From Gluconobacter cadivus (GTDB taxonomy: Bacteria; Pseudomonadota; Alphaproteobacteria; Acetobacterales; Acetobacteraceae): DNA of 64,000 bases. Of this stretch, positions 33,895 through 42,729 are shown piece by piece. A model generated the notes under the pieces. That model was not told where the DNA came from and made no database searches. It was given only the letters and a program-made list of their open reading frames with translations. Location: positions 62,001 through 126,000 of the forward strand of contig NZ_JABCQI010000002.1 in the NCBI RefSeq assembly GCF_015244745.1. The letters are read 5' to 3'. The first letter of the stretch is position 1. Each line of letters opens with the position of its first letter. Both the position numbers and the translations under genes were made by a program.

Positions 33895-35106
33895 TTACTC
33901 CGCCTTTCCCGCAGGTGCTGCGGGCGGCGCTTCATGAGGCGATACTTTCGCACCCGGCTGCACTTTCTGCAGGCCGCTCACAATCACCTTTTCGCCTGCC
34001 TTCAGACCGTCCGAAACGAGCCAGGACTCGCCGACCGTCCGCAGGACCTGAATGGAACGCTGGCTGACCTTGTTCTCGTCGTCCACGACCATGACATAAG
34101 GATTGCCCTTGGCATCCCGTGCCACCGCAACCTGCGGCACCAGCATACCGTGCGGATCAATGCCTTCCTGAATGTGGGCATTCACGAACATGCCCGGCAG
34201 AAGCAGATGATCGGGGTTCGGGAAAACGGCACGCATGACGAGCGTTCCAGTCGCCGGATCCACCGTGACTTCGGAAAGCTGGAGCTTTCCACGCACCGGA
34301 TATTCGGTGTTGTCTTCCAGCCGCAGACCGACCGCCGCATCCGTGCCATTCCGCTCCAGCTGCCCATCCGCCAGTTCACGCTTCAGGCGCAACATGTCGG
34401 TGGCGGCCAGATTGACGTCCACGTAAATCGGATCGAGCCGTGTCACAACCGCAACCGGCTGGGTCTGCCCGGCCGTCAGAAGCGCACCCGCCGTATAAAG
34501 CGTACGACCAATACGCCCACTGATGGGCGCACGAACATGCGTGTAATTCAGGTTGACGGCGGCTGCTTCCAGCGCTGCTTTTGCCTGTGCCACCTGCGCT
34601 TCGGCCTCACGCGCCGTTGCCAGCGTATTGTCATAGTCCTGCGAACTCACGGCATGAGCCGCCACCAGCGGACGATAGCGCTTGAGCTGCCCGTCTGCCC
34701 GCGCCGACACGGCCTGTGCGTTCAGCAGCTGCGCCTTTGCCTGATCGTAAGCGGCCTGATACGGCGCGATGTAGATCTGGAAAAGCTGCTGCCCAGCCTT
34801 GACGTCCGCACCCTGCTCGAAATCACGCGAGACAATGACACCATTCACCTGCGGACGGATCTGCGCCTGTTCGTAAGCATCCGTCCGTCCCGGCAGGGAC
34901 GTCTCAAGCGTAACCGGCTGGGTCTTGAGCGTGACCACATCGACAGGCTGGGGCGGCATCTGGGGAGGGGGCGTTTTTTTCTGACACCCTGCCACCAGCA
35001 GCGGGAGCGCCAGAAGCGGCACCAGAAAACTGCCCCTCCCACCCCACGAACCGACCGGAGACAGGGCAGCAGAACAATTCAAAGACATTTTCTGAAAAGA
35101 AGGCAT
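33895..35106 (-). CDS. RND efflux periplasmic adaptor (membrane fusion protein)
   Basis: This 403-residue AcrA-like lipoprotein has lipobox LLVAGC (Cys41), followed by the barrel-sandwich half-motif QIRPQVNGVIVSRDFEQGADV, a helical hairpin (about 110-190, YDQAKAQLLNAQAVSARADG), the second lipoyl half VRAPISGRIGRTLYTAGALL and a beta-barrel. It bridges the RND pump and the outer-membrane channel. The first gene of the efflux operon, it is divergent from the TetR gene with a nested operator between them. ATG 35106 and ATG 35088 are both feasible. Confidence 0.95.
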   Translation of the reverse strand: MPSFQKMSLNCSAALSPVGSWGGRGSFLVPLLALPLLVAGCQKKTPPPQMPPQPVDVVTLKTQPVTLETSLPGRTDAYEQAQIRPQVNGVIVSRDFEQGADVKAGQQLFQIYIAPYQAAYDQAKAQLLNAQAVSARADGQLKRYRPLVAAHAVSSQDYDNTLATAREAEAQVAQAKAALEAAAVNLNYTHVRAPISGRIGRTLYTAGALLTAGQTQPVAVVTRLDPIYVDVNLAATDMLRLKRELADGQLERNGTDAAVGLRLEDNTEYPVRGKLQLSEVTVDPATGTLVMRAVFPNPDHLLLPGMFVNAHIQEGIDPHGMLVPQVAVARDAKGNPYVMVVDDENKVSQRSIQVLRTVGESWLVSDGLKAGEKVIVSGLQKVQPGAKVSPHEAPPAAPAGKAE

Positions 35107-35130
35107 GATACGGCCGCTATCCTGTGATAC

Positions 35131-35175
35131 AGAAACCCGCTAGTTTCCCGCGAGGACGGAAACTAGCGGGTTTCT
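35131..35175. promoter_or_regulatory. Nested inverted-repeat operator between efflux operon and tetR gene
   Basis: Two perfect 18-bp arms, AGAAACCCGCTAGTTTCC (35131-35148) and its reverse complement (35158-35175), flank a 9-base spacer. Each arm is itself an operator-like palindrome GAAAC-N6-GTTTC, so the region offers two copies of a 16-bp TetR-type site centred 27 bp apart. It sits between the divergent start sites, and its right end abuts a TTGACA -35 element. Binding by the adjacent TetR protein is inferred. Confidence 0.8.
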
Positions 35176-35204
35176 TTGACAGACGTCAATTCGGTCTGTG
35201 AAAT
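35176..35204 (+). promoter_or_regulatory. Promoter of the tetR-family gene
   Basis: TTGACA (35176-35181), a 17-base spacer and TGAAAT (35199-35204) form a good sigma-70 promoter directly next to the operator. The transcript would begin about 10 bases before the TTG start at 35221, which has GGAG at 35211-35214. Repressor on the right-hand operator would block it, giving autoregulation. Confidence 0.6.
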
Positions 35205-35220
35205 AATATCGGAGTTCATC

Positions 35221-35901
35221 TTGCCCAGTCAGTCGAGCAGCCAGTCCGAAGACCGGAAACAGTCCTGCTGTGGCCGCCCAGCGCAGCTCGACGAAGCGGA
35301 AAGACGCAACCGGATTCTCGACGCCGCCAGTTCGGTCCTGATCACCCATGGCTATCACGCCACGTCGATGGACAGCATCGCGTCCTGCTCGGGAATGTCT
35401 AAAAAAACTCTCTACCAGTTTTTCGACTCCAAACAGGTCCTGTTCGAAACGCTGATCCTCGAGCGGCTGTTCGCTCCCATAAACTACACGCCCGTCCCCA
35501 CGGACTCTATGGAAAAACAGCTTCTGGGCCTCATGACCAGTATTGCTGCCTGCATGTTCTGTGATGAGCGTCTGAGCCTGCTGCGCTCCGTCATTACGGA
35601 AACAAGCCGCAACCCCGCTGTCCGGCAACTGGTCGCAGATCTTTTTCAGCTCTCGGGGCGCGTTCTGCCCATTCAGAACTGGATGACCATTCAGTCCGAA
35701 GCAGGCAGACTGGACATTCCCGACATCACAGAAGCCTCGGACCTCCTTTTCGGCATGACACTCGGCGGCCCGACACTGGGACGCCTCACACATTGCAAAC
35801 CAAGCCGTTCAAAAGAAAAGCTCGAGGAATTCATGGCTTACGGCATCAGAGTTTTTCTCGAAGGACATCGTCCTGTCAGCCCTCCCCCGAAAGGGCATTA
35901 A
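35221..35901 (+). CDS. TetR-family transcriptional regulator of the RND operon
   Basis: This 226-residue protein has an N-terminal TetR helix-turn-helix (RILDAASSVLITHGYHATSM, IASCSGMSKKTLYQFFDSK, about residues 30-75) and a C-terminal ligand domain of the AcrR_C-type layout. Start choice: TTG 35221 has GGAG with a 6-base gap; an upstream TTG at 35176 is the promoter -35 and cannot be translated. Three cysteines in the ligand domain may matter. It is divergent from the efflux operon across a nested operator and is the probable repressor. Its stop overlaps that of the convergent 849-residue gene in TTAA. Confidence 0.9.
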   Translation: MPSQSSSQSEDRKQSCCGRPAQLDEAERRNRILDAASSVLITHGYHATSMDSIASCSGMSKKTLYQFFDSKQVLFETLILERLFAPINYTPVPTDSMEKQLLGLMTSIAACMFCDERLSLLRSVITETSRNPAVRQLVADLFQLSGRVLPIQNWMTIQSEAGRLDIPDITEASDLLFGMTLGGPTLGRLTHCKPSRSKEKLEEFMAYGIRVFLEGHRPVSPPPKGH

Positions 35902-38447
35902 CCACCAGCCGAGACGGGTGGCGTCGCGGCGCCATCCTTGCTCCCTGTCAACAGACTGAAAACACCTTCAGAAGCTGTCCCTTTCATCGACGGACCAAAC
36001 CGGGTCTGAAGATTTCTGAGCGTCTGCTGATCCTGCGCTCTGGACGCATCTCCGCCAATCCGAAGAATGAGAGCCTGCTGGTCAGGAGAAAGCGGCACCT
36101 TCGCCGCCTCGCCAGCCCCGGGCAGCGCGTCCAGCATGGGCGTCAGGGCCTCCACCGCCCGGGACCACTCCCCTGCCTTTTCAGCCATCTGGGCCCTCAG
36201 CGTCCAGGCTCGCGGATCCCGAATAGTGGCAAGCTCGCCCGCTGCTTCATCCGAACGATGATCGGCCAGCGCAATCTGCGCACGCAAAAGCGCAACCTCC
36301 ACGGACTGACTGCTGCTCCCTCCCGGCAGAGCCAGCGCCGCATCAGGAGAGCCTTCGGCAAACGCCGAGAGATCCTGCCGTGCTGCCTTGGCATCTCCCA
36401 TATCGAGTTCGAGCCTAGCCAACCGGGTCCGGACCGCCATACCCTGCGCACCACTCTGAAGGTCCACAAGTTTCCTCAGAGCATCCCGTTCCTGATCCGG
36501 CAGCCCCATGGCCTCATAACGACGCGCCAAACCATCGAGAATATCCCGCAGTAAGGGAACGTTCTCTGAAGCTCCGTTCAGCGCATCCTTCAGAAAAACG
36601 ACTTCATCCATATTCTGCCTCCCGCCTGAAGGGGCAGCCTGCGCCATACGGCGGATGATATCCGTCTTCTGGAGCTCCACTTCAGCCATATCGTCAGGAT
36701 AGAGGCGATTCCATTCCTGAATCGCTGCCGCAGCACCTGCGAGATTGCCACCGTTCATCAGCGCCTCAATCTGCAAAAGCCGGGCATTCTTTTCCCGACC
36801 CGCGATCCGAAGTGCCGGCAAAATGCCATCAACCTGATCGGCCACAGCCTGCGACGGCAGAGTTTTTCTATCCAATGCCTGTCGAAGCAGCGCTTCTCGC
36901 GCCACCGGCCAGACCAGGGGCGACGTTTCATGTGACAGCGCCTTCAGCTTCTCTTCTGCATCCGGGGCATTCCGGCGAGCCGCCAGAAGCGCTTTCGCGA
37001 GAGCCACCTGCGGATCATCTGGAAACTGCTCAAGAATTTTCGTCGCGTTTTCATTGCCATATCGCGCCACCCACTGGGCGGCAGACGGCATGAGACGGTC
37101 TCGCAAAGGGGCCGCATATGCCTGAAGAACAGGCAAGCCAGTCGCAATCAGGTCTGCCGTATGGCTATGGTCGCTTTCCAGCGTCCCTGATGCAGTTTGC
37201 CCAGCCCGACTGGCGGACGGCATAAGCATGCGCATCATCCCGCGCCAGAGCTGATCCTCAGGAGTACTCCCTCCATCTTCAGTCAGATAGGATGAGACTT
37301 CGCGCTGGTTAAGCACGGCCGAAATCTGTTGCAACCGGCGCGCCTCAGGTTTTTCCGCGCCTTCAGGCCAGTCCTGTAATGCCACCTGCATGACTTCACC
37401 CAGAAGCGGTCCATTCCCCGCGCGCGCTGCCGCCTGAGCAACCCGCATACGAGCCTCAAACCGGTCAGCCGACGAAGCCAGAGCGGCAGCATTCACACTC
37501 CTTCTAAGCGCCTCGCGCAGTTCTTCTGGTGCTCCGGCTCCCAGACTGACGCCACTCAGGGAGGAGCCATAGGGTTGAAGCCGGTTGGACGCCATCAAAG
37601 GAAAACTGCCCGGCCCCATCGTATCCAGAACCAGCTTTCCTGCCGCCTGACGCAATTCGATCTCGTCAGAATCAGCCGCAACCACCACACCCATCAGACT
37701 GCTTCGAACTGCAAAGCCGCTTCCCTGACGGCGCATGGGCTGTTCGATACGTCCCGATCGCGTCATTCCCAGCAGCAGCCTCCGACCCGAAGCCGGATCA
37801 TCCAGTGCCACGACCTGTGGCAACCCATCCTGAACAGGCGATGTGAACGTCAATGCGTTTCCGTCCTGCCCCAGCAGCATATCAGCCTGAGGCTTTACGT
37901 CAGAAGCGATCGAAACCGTCCACCCCGCCCCCACAGGACGCAAAACCGGATCACGATCATCAGACACTCCGATGGTGATAACCGTTACATCAGGGAGAAG
38001 TCTGCTGGAGACGGACGTGAAAGGCCCGACGCCAGACAGGCCTGCTGTATCAAGAGCATGCCGCCCAGCCGCCACAAGGACGATATTCTGGCCGTTCCGA
38101 AAGGCCGCGACAGGCGTTAGTTCTCCAAGCGGCAGCCAGAGCCCGGTCGCGTCGGGAATCTGCATGGACGCTACGGGAGGCGCATTCACAACTTGAGGCC
38201 GAGGTTCGGATAGCGGAGCAGAATCGGCCGAAATCCGTTTCTCCTGCATCGCTTTTTCCGGGTGCGGGAAAAGCGGTGCAGGATCGTTCAGAAACGACCA
38301 TCCAGCAGGCAACAGCTTCTCATCTGTTGCAGGACTGACATGGCCTTTCTCTGGTCCGGATTTTACACTGGACGTTCTGGTCTGCGCGGCGACTTCTCCT
38401 CCAAAGGAAGAAAAACCCAGAACTGCGGCCAGGATCGCCCTTTTCAT
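35898..38447 (-). CDS. Uncharacterised exported 849-residue protein in the flagellar operon
   Basis: A signal peptide (MKRAILAAVLGFSSFGGEVAA) indicates export to the periplasm. Residues of about 100-290 look beta-rich (WLPLGELTPVAAFRNGQNIV, GWTVSIASDV); residues of about 320-830 are Ala/Leu-rich helical pairs of TPR-like spacing (YEAMGLPDQERDALRKLVDL, RLARLELDMGDAKAARQDL). No enzyme motif is seen. ATGA overlap with motE and position at the end of fliL-fliM-DUF6468-motE make a flagellar role likely. A beta domain plus TPR superhelix in the periplasm recalls PflA of Campylobacter; that is an analogy, not a demonstrated homology. Confidence 0.8.
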   Translation of the reverse strand: MKRAILAAVLGFSSFGGEVAAQTRTSSVKSGPEKGHVSPATDEKLLPAGWSFLNDPAPLFPHPEKAMQEKRISADSAPLSEPRPQVVNAPPVASMQIPDATGLWLPLGELTPVAAFRNGQNIVLVAAGRHALDTAGLSGVGPFTSVSSRLLPDVTVITIGVSDDRDPVLRPVGAGWTVSIASDVKPQADMLLGQDGNALTFTSPVQDGLPQVVALDDPASGRRLLLGMTRSGRIEQPMRRQGSGFAVRSSLMGVVVAADSDEIELRQAAGKLVLDTMGPGSFPLMASNRLQPYGSSLSGVSLGAGAPEELREALRRSVNAAALASSADRFEARMRVAQAAARAGNGPLLGEVMQVALQDWPEGAEKPEARRLQQISAVLNQREVSSYLTEDGGSTPEDQLWRGMMRMLMPSASRAGQTASGTLESDHSHTADLIATGLPVLQAYAAPLRDRLMPSAAQWVARYGNENATKILEQFPDDPQVALAKALLAARRNAPDAEEKLKALSHETSPLVWPVAREALLRQALDRKTLPSQAVADQVDGILPALRIAGREKNARLLQIEALMNGGNLAGAAAAIQEWNRLYPDDMAEVELQKTDIIRRMAQAAPSGGRQNMDEVVFLKDALNGASENVPLLRDILDGLARRYEAMGLPDQERDALRKLVDLQSGAQGMAVRTRLARLELDMGDAKAARQDLSAFAEGSPDAALALPGGSSSQSVEVALLRAQIALADHRSDEAAGELATIRDPRAWTLRAQMAEKAGEWSRAVEALTPMLDALPGAGEAAKVPLSPDQQALILRIGGDASRAQDQQTLRNLQTRFGPSMKGTASEGVFSLLTGSKDGAATPPVSAGG

Positions 38448-39166
38448 CCGTTGCCACCCATCCGGGAGACAGGTCGTGCGTGGGAATTTGCCAAGAGCTG
38501 CGTCGCCAGAATGGCGCGCTGAGGCGACATTGCTTCCATGATGGCTGAAGCCTTGCGAGGGTTCATCCTGTTGAGGAGCGCCACACCAACGCGCAAATCA
38601 AGAATGTTGAAGATCGCAGCAGCATCTTCCGGCCTCATCGTCTGATAGATTTTGACGAGCCGATCCGCGTCATCGTTCCGCAACTGGTCCGTATGTTGTT
38701 CGCTGCTTTCGAGCGCAGTTCGGGAATTCTCCAGCGCAGTCATGCGGCGCTGGAGTTCTTCCTCAGCAGCATCAACAAGACGTTGACGGTCATTCAGAGC
38801 CGCATCCCGGCGATCCAGTTCTTTCTCCCGTGAAGCAAGTTGCTCAGCAAGAGCAGGATCAGCTGGCTGGACCAAAGACGGCACATCTGCAGGTGCAGGG
38901 CCCTTGCATCCCCCTTTGGCACACAGATCATCGGTTTTCGGAGAAGCCACAGTGGCAGAAGGAACGGTTTCAGCAGGCTTGGGAGGCTGGACCTGAGGGG
39001 GCGCCACTACGGGCGCAACAGGTTGAGGTTGAGCCATGGCGACAGTGGCCAGAGCGGACGATGGGGTGTCTGTATCGCCCATCAGATCTCCCGCAATCGC
39101 GTAAACCTTAACCCCGAGAAGAACAATCATCAGGCCGCAGGCGAGATGCAGAATACGGAAAAACAT
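38444..39166 (-). CDS. motE: MotE-like flagellar protein
   Basis: This 240-residue protein has one N-terminal membrane helix (about 4-25), a Pro/Ala-rich stretch, a coiled coil (about 105-185: LASREKELDRRDAALNDRQ, MTALENSRTALESSEQ) and a C-terminal MgtE-N/FliG-like domain (MRPEDAAAIFNILDLRVGVA, LNRMNPRKASAIMEAMSP), the MotE pattern. In rhizobia MotE is a periplasmic chaperone for MotC; here it probably supports motor assembly. The start at ATG 39166 avoids overlap with the previous gene and places the helix at the N-terminus. It overlaps the 849-residue gene by 4 bases. Confidence 0.82.
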   Translation of the reverse strand: MFFRILHLACGLMIVLLGVKVYAIAGDLMGDTDTPSSALATVAMAQPQPVAPVVAPPQVQPPKPAETVPSATVASPKTDDLCAKGGCKGPAPADVPSLVQPADPALAEQLASREKELDRRDAALNDRQRLVDAAEEELQRRMTALENSRTALESSEQHTDQLRNDDADRLVKIYQTMRPEDAAAIFNILDLRVGVALLNRMNPRKASAIMEAMSPQRAILATQLLANSHARPVSRMGGNG

Positions 39167-39173
39167 GCCCTGG

Positions 39174-39662
39174 TTATCCCTGCTTCTGACGCAGAGCGCG
39201 CAGAAGCTCACGCTCGGCCGCACTCTTGCTGCCACTGGGCTTCATCGTCCGCACCTCCTCCGGCTTCAGACGGAGCGCTGAACGAAACGACGTTTCCTCA
39301 GGCTTTTCTTCAACCCGAGGCGCGGCTTTAGCTGCGACACGCCCGGCTGGCAGCAGGGATTCCAACTGCTGGGCAAGAGTTTCCGAGCGGTCACAGAGCA
39401 TAGCCAGGTCTCGTTTCAGGCTCTTGCCGGACTCAACCGTCTTGCCCAGAGCACGACCTACGAGTTCCGTGGTCTGACGCAGATGATCAATGCCGGACTG
39501 AGCCTGAGCACTGCTGGACTGAAGGCTGGAAATCAGGGCGTCGAGCTGGCCCCGGTCACGCCGCAGCACGGACAGGGCCCGCCCCAGATAAAGGCTGTAA
39601 AAAATAGTCACCAGAAGCAGCACTGAAAGGGCAATTTCGATCCCAAGCTGAAATCTGTCCAT
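39174..39662 (-). CDS. DUF6468 flagellar-operon membrane protein
   Basis: This 162-residue protein begins MDRFQLGIEIALSVLLLVTI, a single membrane anchor, followed by a long coiled coil (about 30-110: RDRGQLDALISSLQSSSAQA) and a basic tail with RLKPEEVRTMKPSGSKSAAE. DUF6468 proteins occur next to fliM and motE in many alphaproteobacteria; the function is not established. It lies 14 bases after fliM and 7 bases before motE. It may be a motor or stator accessory factor. Confidence 0.78.
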   Translation of the reverse strand: MDRFQLGIEIALSVLLLVTIFYSLYLGRALSVLRRDRGQLDALISSLQSSSAQAQSGIDHLRQTTELVGRALGKTVESGKSLKRDLAMLCDRSETLAQQLESLLPAGRVAAKAAPRVEEKPEETSFRSALRLKPEEVRTMKPSGSKSAAERELLRALRQKQG

Positions 39663-39676
39663 GAAATATGCTCCGA

Positions 39677-40780
39677 TCAGCTATAGGATGCGGCACGATC
39701 AGTACCGGGTTTCTGGTTAAGAACTTCTTCAATCTTGACGGCCACCTGTCCCTGCTTTCGCCCGACACGCCCTTTAAAAAGAACATGTTCGCCACACCGC
39801 AGAGTGACGGGAGCGTCAGGTTTTCGGCGGAGAACCAGTTGATCTCCCGGGGCGAGCTTCATGATTTCTTTCAGACCCACGGTTTGCTCCTCCAGAACGG
39901 CATCAAGGGTCAGATCCGTTTGCCAGAGCTCCTCCGCCAGATGGCTCTCCCACATCCCGTCATGGCCGAATTTCTCCCCCATGAACTGCTGAAGCAGAAT
40001 GTCCCGAACCGGCTCGAGTGTAGCGTGCGGCAGAACAACGTCCACGTCCCCGCCGCGACCTTCCATATCAATGCCGAACCGTGCCGTAATCACACCGTTC
40101 CCGGCACGGCAGATCATTGCAAAACGTGAGTTCATTTCGAGACGCTCGAAATGAAAATTGACCGCACAGAGCGGGCTGAAACTTGTTTCCAGATCATCAA
40201 GAATAATTCTGACCATAGGTTCGATCAGAGCGCGTTCAATGGCTGTGTGATGTCGACCCGTCTGTCGGGCGATCGCCGGACCATCGTTTCGGACATGGCC
40301 GCCGAGCAGCGCATCGACAATGCTGTAGATCAAAGACGAACTCAGTACGATGATACCGTAATTGTCCCATTCTTCCGCCTTGAAGACCGCGAACATGGCC
40401 TGCCCCGGAACATTTTCGAGATAGTCTCCAAAACGTTGGGAACCCAGCCGGTCCATGGACGCTTCAACATTGTCGCTTGTGAAATTCCGCAGGCTGGTGG
40501 TCAGGATCCGCGTGAAACGGTCAAAAACAACTTCGAGCATGGGCAGGCGCTCGGACGATATGCCAGACGTACTGACAACACGTTCGATTCCGCTGCTGTG
40601 CGAAGGGCCGCTGACTGCCGAATCGTTCCCAAAAAAGCTGTCGATTTCGGCTTGGCTGAGAACCTGATCGCTGCCTTGTTCAAAAGCAGAAAATCCGTTT
40701 CCGGCGAGCGGGAAAGCCGCCGCAGGTATCCCGGGATCCTGATCTGCAAACGTGGTGTCGGCCTGTCGGTCGTCGGTCAC
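39677..40780 (-). CDS. fliM: Flagellar motor switch protein FliM
   Basis: This 367-residue C-ring protein has the N-terminal CheY-P binding peptide LSQAEIDSFF (41-50), a middle CheC-like domain (about 85-270: SLRNFTSDNVEASMDRLGSQ, IARQTGRHHTAIERALIEP) and a C-terminal SpoA domain (PGDQLVLRRKPDAPVTL, GRVGRKQGQVAVKI) that binds FliN and FliG. It switches rotation direction. It overlaps fliL by 4 bases. The rest of the switch genes (fliG, fliN) are not in the window. Confidence 0.96.
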   Translation of the reverse strand: MTDDRQADTTFADQDPGIPAAAFPLAGNGFSAFEQGSDQVLSQAEIDSFFGNDSAVSGPSHSSGIERVVSTSGISSERLPMLEVVFDRFTRILTTSLRNFTSDNVEASMDRLGSQRFGDYLENVPGQAMFAVFKAEEWDNYGIIVLSSSLIYSIVDALLGGHVRNDGPAIARQTGRHHTAIERALIEPMVRIILDDLETSFSPLCAVNFHFERLEMNSRFAMICRAGNGVITARFGIDMEGRGGDVDVVLPHATLEPVRDILLQQFMGEKFGHDGMWESHLAEELWQTDLTLDAVLEEQTVGLKEIMKLAPGDQLVLRRKPDAPVTLRCGEHVLFKGRVGRKQGQVAVKIEEVLNQKPGTDRAASYS

Positions 40781-41250
40781 TGAACCAGCACCTCTACGAA
40801 AAAGAGATCCCTGACCCGAAGAGGCGCCACGATATTGGTGATCTGGGCCAGCATTGTTTCCCGCAAACGATAGATGCCGCTTCCGGAAAGCTCCGAGGGC
40901 TGCATCCCATGCAGGCAGGTCTGGAAAGCATCCTGAATCTGAGGCATCAGGGCGGCGACATTTTCGGCATTCTTCCCGTCTTCAACCTCCAGCCGCGCGC
41001 CGATCCGGACATATCGTGTCCGATCAGATCCGGAGTCGAGATTGGAGAGAATGGTCGGGATGGTAATGGTCGTCCATTTCACAGGCTGGGCAGCAGTCTT
41101 GGCGGCCGGGGTTGCCGCGTGATGAAAATGCTTCCATGCAAAGGCTCCACCACCCGTCAGAAGCAGGCATGCGAGCACTGCAAGGATGATGATCTTGCGC
41201 TTACCCCCCTTCTTGACCGGGGTTTCGTTTTCCGGAGTCTCCGTCGTCAC
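40777..41250 (-). CDS. fliL: Flagellar basal body-associated protein FliL
   Basis: This 157-residue protein has a basic cytoplasmic start (KKGGKRKIIILAVLACLLL), one membrane helix (about 19-40) and a periplasmic stomatin-like FliL domain ending in the typical LRVRDLFFVEVLVQ. FliL rings surround stators and raise torque. It is the first gene of the block and overlaps fliM by 4 bases. It is divergent from a lytic transglycosylase gene 63 bases away. Confidence 0.93.
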   Translation of the reverse strand: MTTETPENETPVKKGGKRKIIILAVLACLLLTGGGAFAWKHFHHAATPAAKTAAQPVKWTTITIPTILSNLDSGSDRTRYVRIGARLEVEDGKNAENVAALMPQIQDAFQTCLHGMQPSELSGSGIYRLRETMLAQITNIVAPLRVRDLFFVEVLVQ

Positions 41251-41313
41251 CGTTTGCCTGCCTTCTCTTTCGGACAGTGCTCATCATCTGCGTAAAAGAT
41301 TAACAGTGGGTTT

Positions 41314-42537
41314 ATGATGCTCAGGAAAAGGCAAGTCTTCCTTCAGACGGGAACTATGATCCTGAGCCTCACGGCCCTTGCGGGCTGCGCGTCCCAGCGT
41401 TCTCCTTATAACCGCTATTATTCTTCAAGCGGGGCCTACCGCGCACCGGGACCGGCCGAAGATCCTTGGCGGCCTTACATCCTACAGGCCGCCAGCCGCT
41501 TCTCGATTCCGCAGGACTGGATCCGGGCCGTCATCCATCAGGAATCGGGGGGCCACCAGTTTCTGGACGGACGGCCCATCACCTCCCATTCCGGGGCCAT
41601 GGGACTGATGCAGCTCATGCCACAGACCTACGCCGACATGCGTTCGCGCTATGGTTTGAGGTCGGACCCTTACGAGCCCCATGACAACATCATGGCCGGC
41701 ACCGGCTATATCAGTATCCTCGCGAGAAAATACGGAGCCCCGGCCTTTCTTGCGGCCTACAATGCAGGGCCGCAGCGACTTGAGGAGTACCTTTCCGAGG
41801 GACGCCAACTCCCTAACGAAACCGTCAATTACGTTGCAAACATCACACCTCATCTGGGCACGCAGATTGCCATGACAGGCCCCTTGGCCGCCTATGCCAG
41901 CGCAGATCAGTTGAACGCCTTCCAGTCCGGAGCCTCCTATGCCGGACTGCCAGCGGCCCGGAGCACTCCTGCGCCCGTCATGACGGCCTCGCGCAGTGTC
42001 GAGCAGGTCTGGGCAAACCGACATGTCACGAGCGCTGCGGCCCAGACACCGATTGCAGAACCGATCGCCGCTCCCAGTGCCGTGCCCTGCAATCCGGACG
42101 ACGCCTACGATCCGAACGTCCCTTGTGCCATCCAACCTGTTGGGACCTCTCAACTCCCTCCGCCTTCTGCCACGGTCGCGTCCCGTCCTCTCCCTGCGCC
42201 TCCCGTCATGCTGACGCCGCATACGTTTCCGGTTCAACCGACGGAATCGACCACAGTGGTCGTGGGCTATCACCGGCCAGGAAGCTATGGGTCCTGGGCC
42301 GTTCAAGTGGGGGCATTTGGCAGTATCGGACAGGCCAAATTCGCCGCAACCATGGCGCGGCAGGCGGCCTTTGCGCCGCTTCAGTCTGCCCGAATCGAAG
42401 TCCATCCCACACCAAGCCACGGCACCACGGTCTGGCGTGCGCGCCTGACAGGGATCAGCCGCGTTGGAGCCGCCGAAGCCTGCTCAACTCTTTCCGGACA
42501 GGGAATGGCCTGCATGGCCGTTCCGCCGGGGCATTGA
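41314..42537 (+). CDS. Lytic transglycosylase lipoprotein with SPOR domain
   Basis: This 407-residue protein has lipobox LTALAGC (Cys25), an SLT family 1 domain (about 55-195) with catalytic Glu77 in AVIHQESGG, SGAMGLMQLMPQT and AAYNAGP motifs, a Pro-rich linker, and a C-terminal SPOR-like domain (GSWAVQVGAFGSIGQAKFAA) that binds denuded septal glycan. It cleaves peptidoglycan in the periplasm. Divergence from fliL suggests, but does not prove, a link to flagellar insertion; SPOR suggests cell division sites. ATG 41314 or 41317. Confidence 0.93.
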   Translation: MMLRKRQVFLQTGTMILSLTALAGCASQRSPYNRYYSSSGAYRAPGPAEDPWRPYILQAASRFSIPQDWIRAVIHQESGGHQFLDGRPITSHSGAMGLMQLMPQTYADMRSRYGLRSDPYEPHDNIMAGTGYISILARKYGAPAFLAAYNAGPQRLEEYLSEGRQLPNETVNYVANITPHLGTQIAMTGPLAAYASADQLNAFQSGASYAGLPAARSTPAPVMTASRSVEQVWANRHVTSAAAQTPIAEPIAAPSAVPCNPDDAYDPNVPCAIQPVGTSQLPPPSATVASRPLPAPPVMLTPHTFPVQPTESTTVVVGYHRPGSYGSWAVQVGAFGSIGQAKFAATMARQAAFAPLQSARIEVHPTPSHGTTVWRARLTGISRVGAAEACSTLSGQGMACMAVPPGH

Positions 42538-42581
42538 AGGCACAGTCAGCAGCCCAGTTTCACCCATGCAATCAATCCGCG

Positions 42582-42610
42582 TTGGCAATGTGGCGACTTT
42601 CGCCTATGTT
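42582..42610 (+). promoter_or_regulatory. Candidate sigma-70 promoter of the amino acid permease gene
   Basis: TTGGCA (42582-42587), a 17-base spacer and TATGTT (42605-42610) lie 120 bases upstream of the permease ATG at 42730. Both hexamers match four to five of six consensus bases. Confidence 0.5.
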
Positions 42611-42729
42611 TCCATGCATGAGACACATAGCTGCCGCGCATGAAGCGTAGGCCCACCCGGCCTCCGCCTCTCGTCACGCCCTTTCAGCTTCACCGAACAC
42701 CCTTCCAGACGACTTCTCAGGACGCGCAG

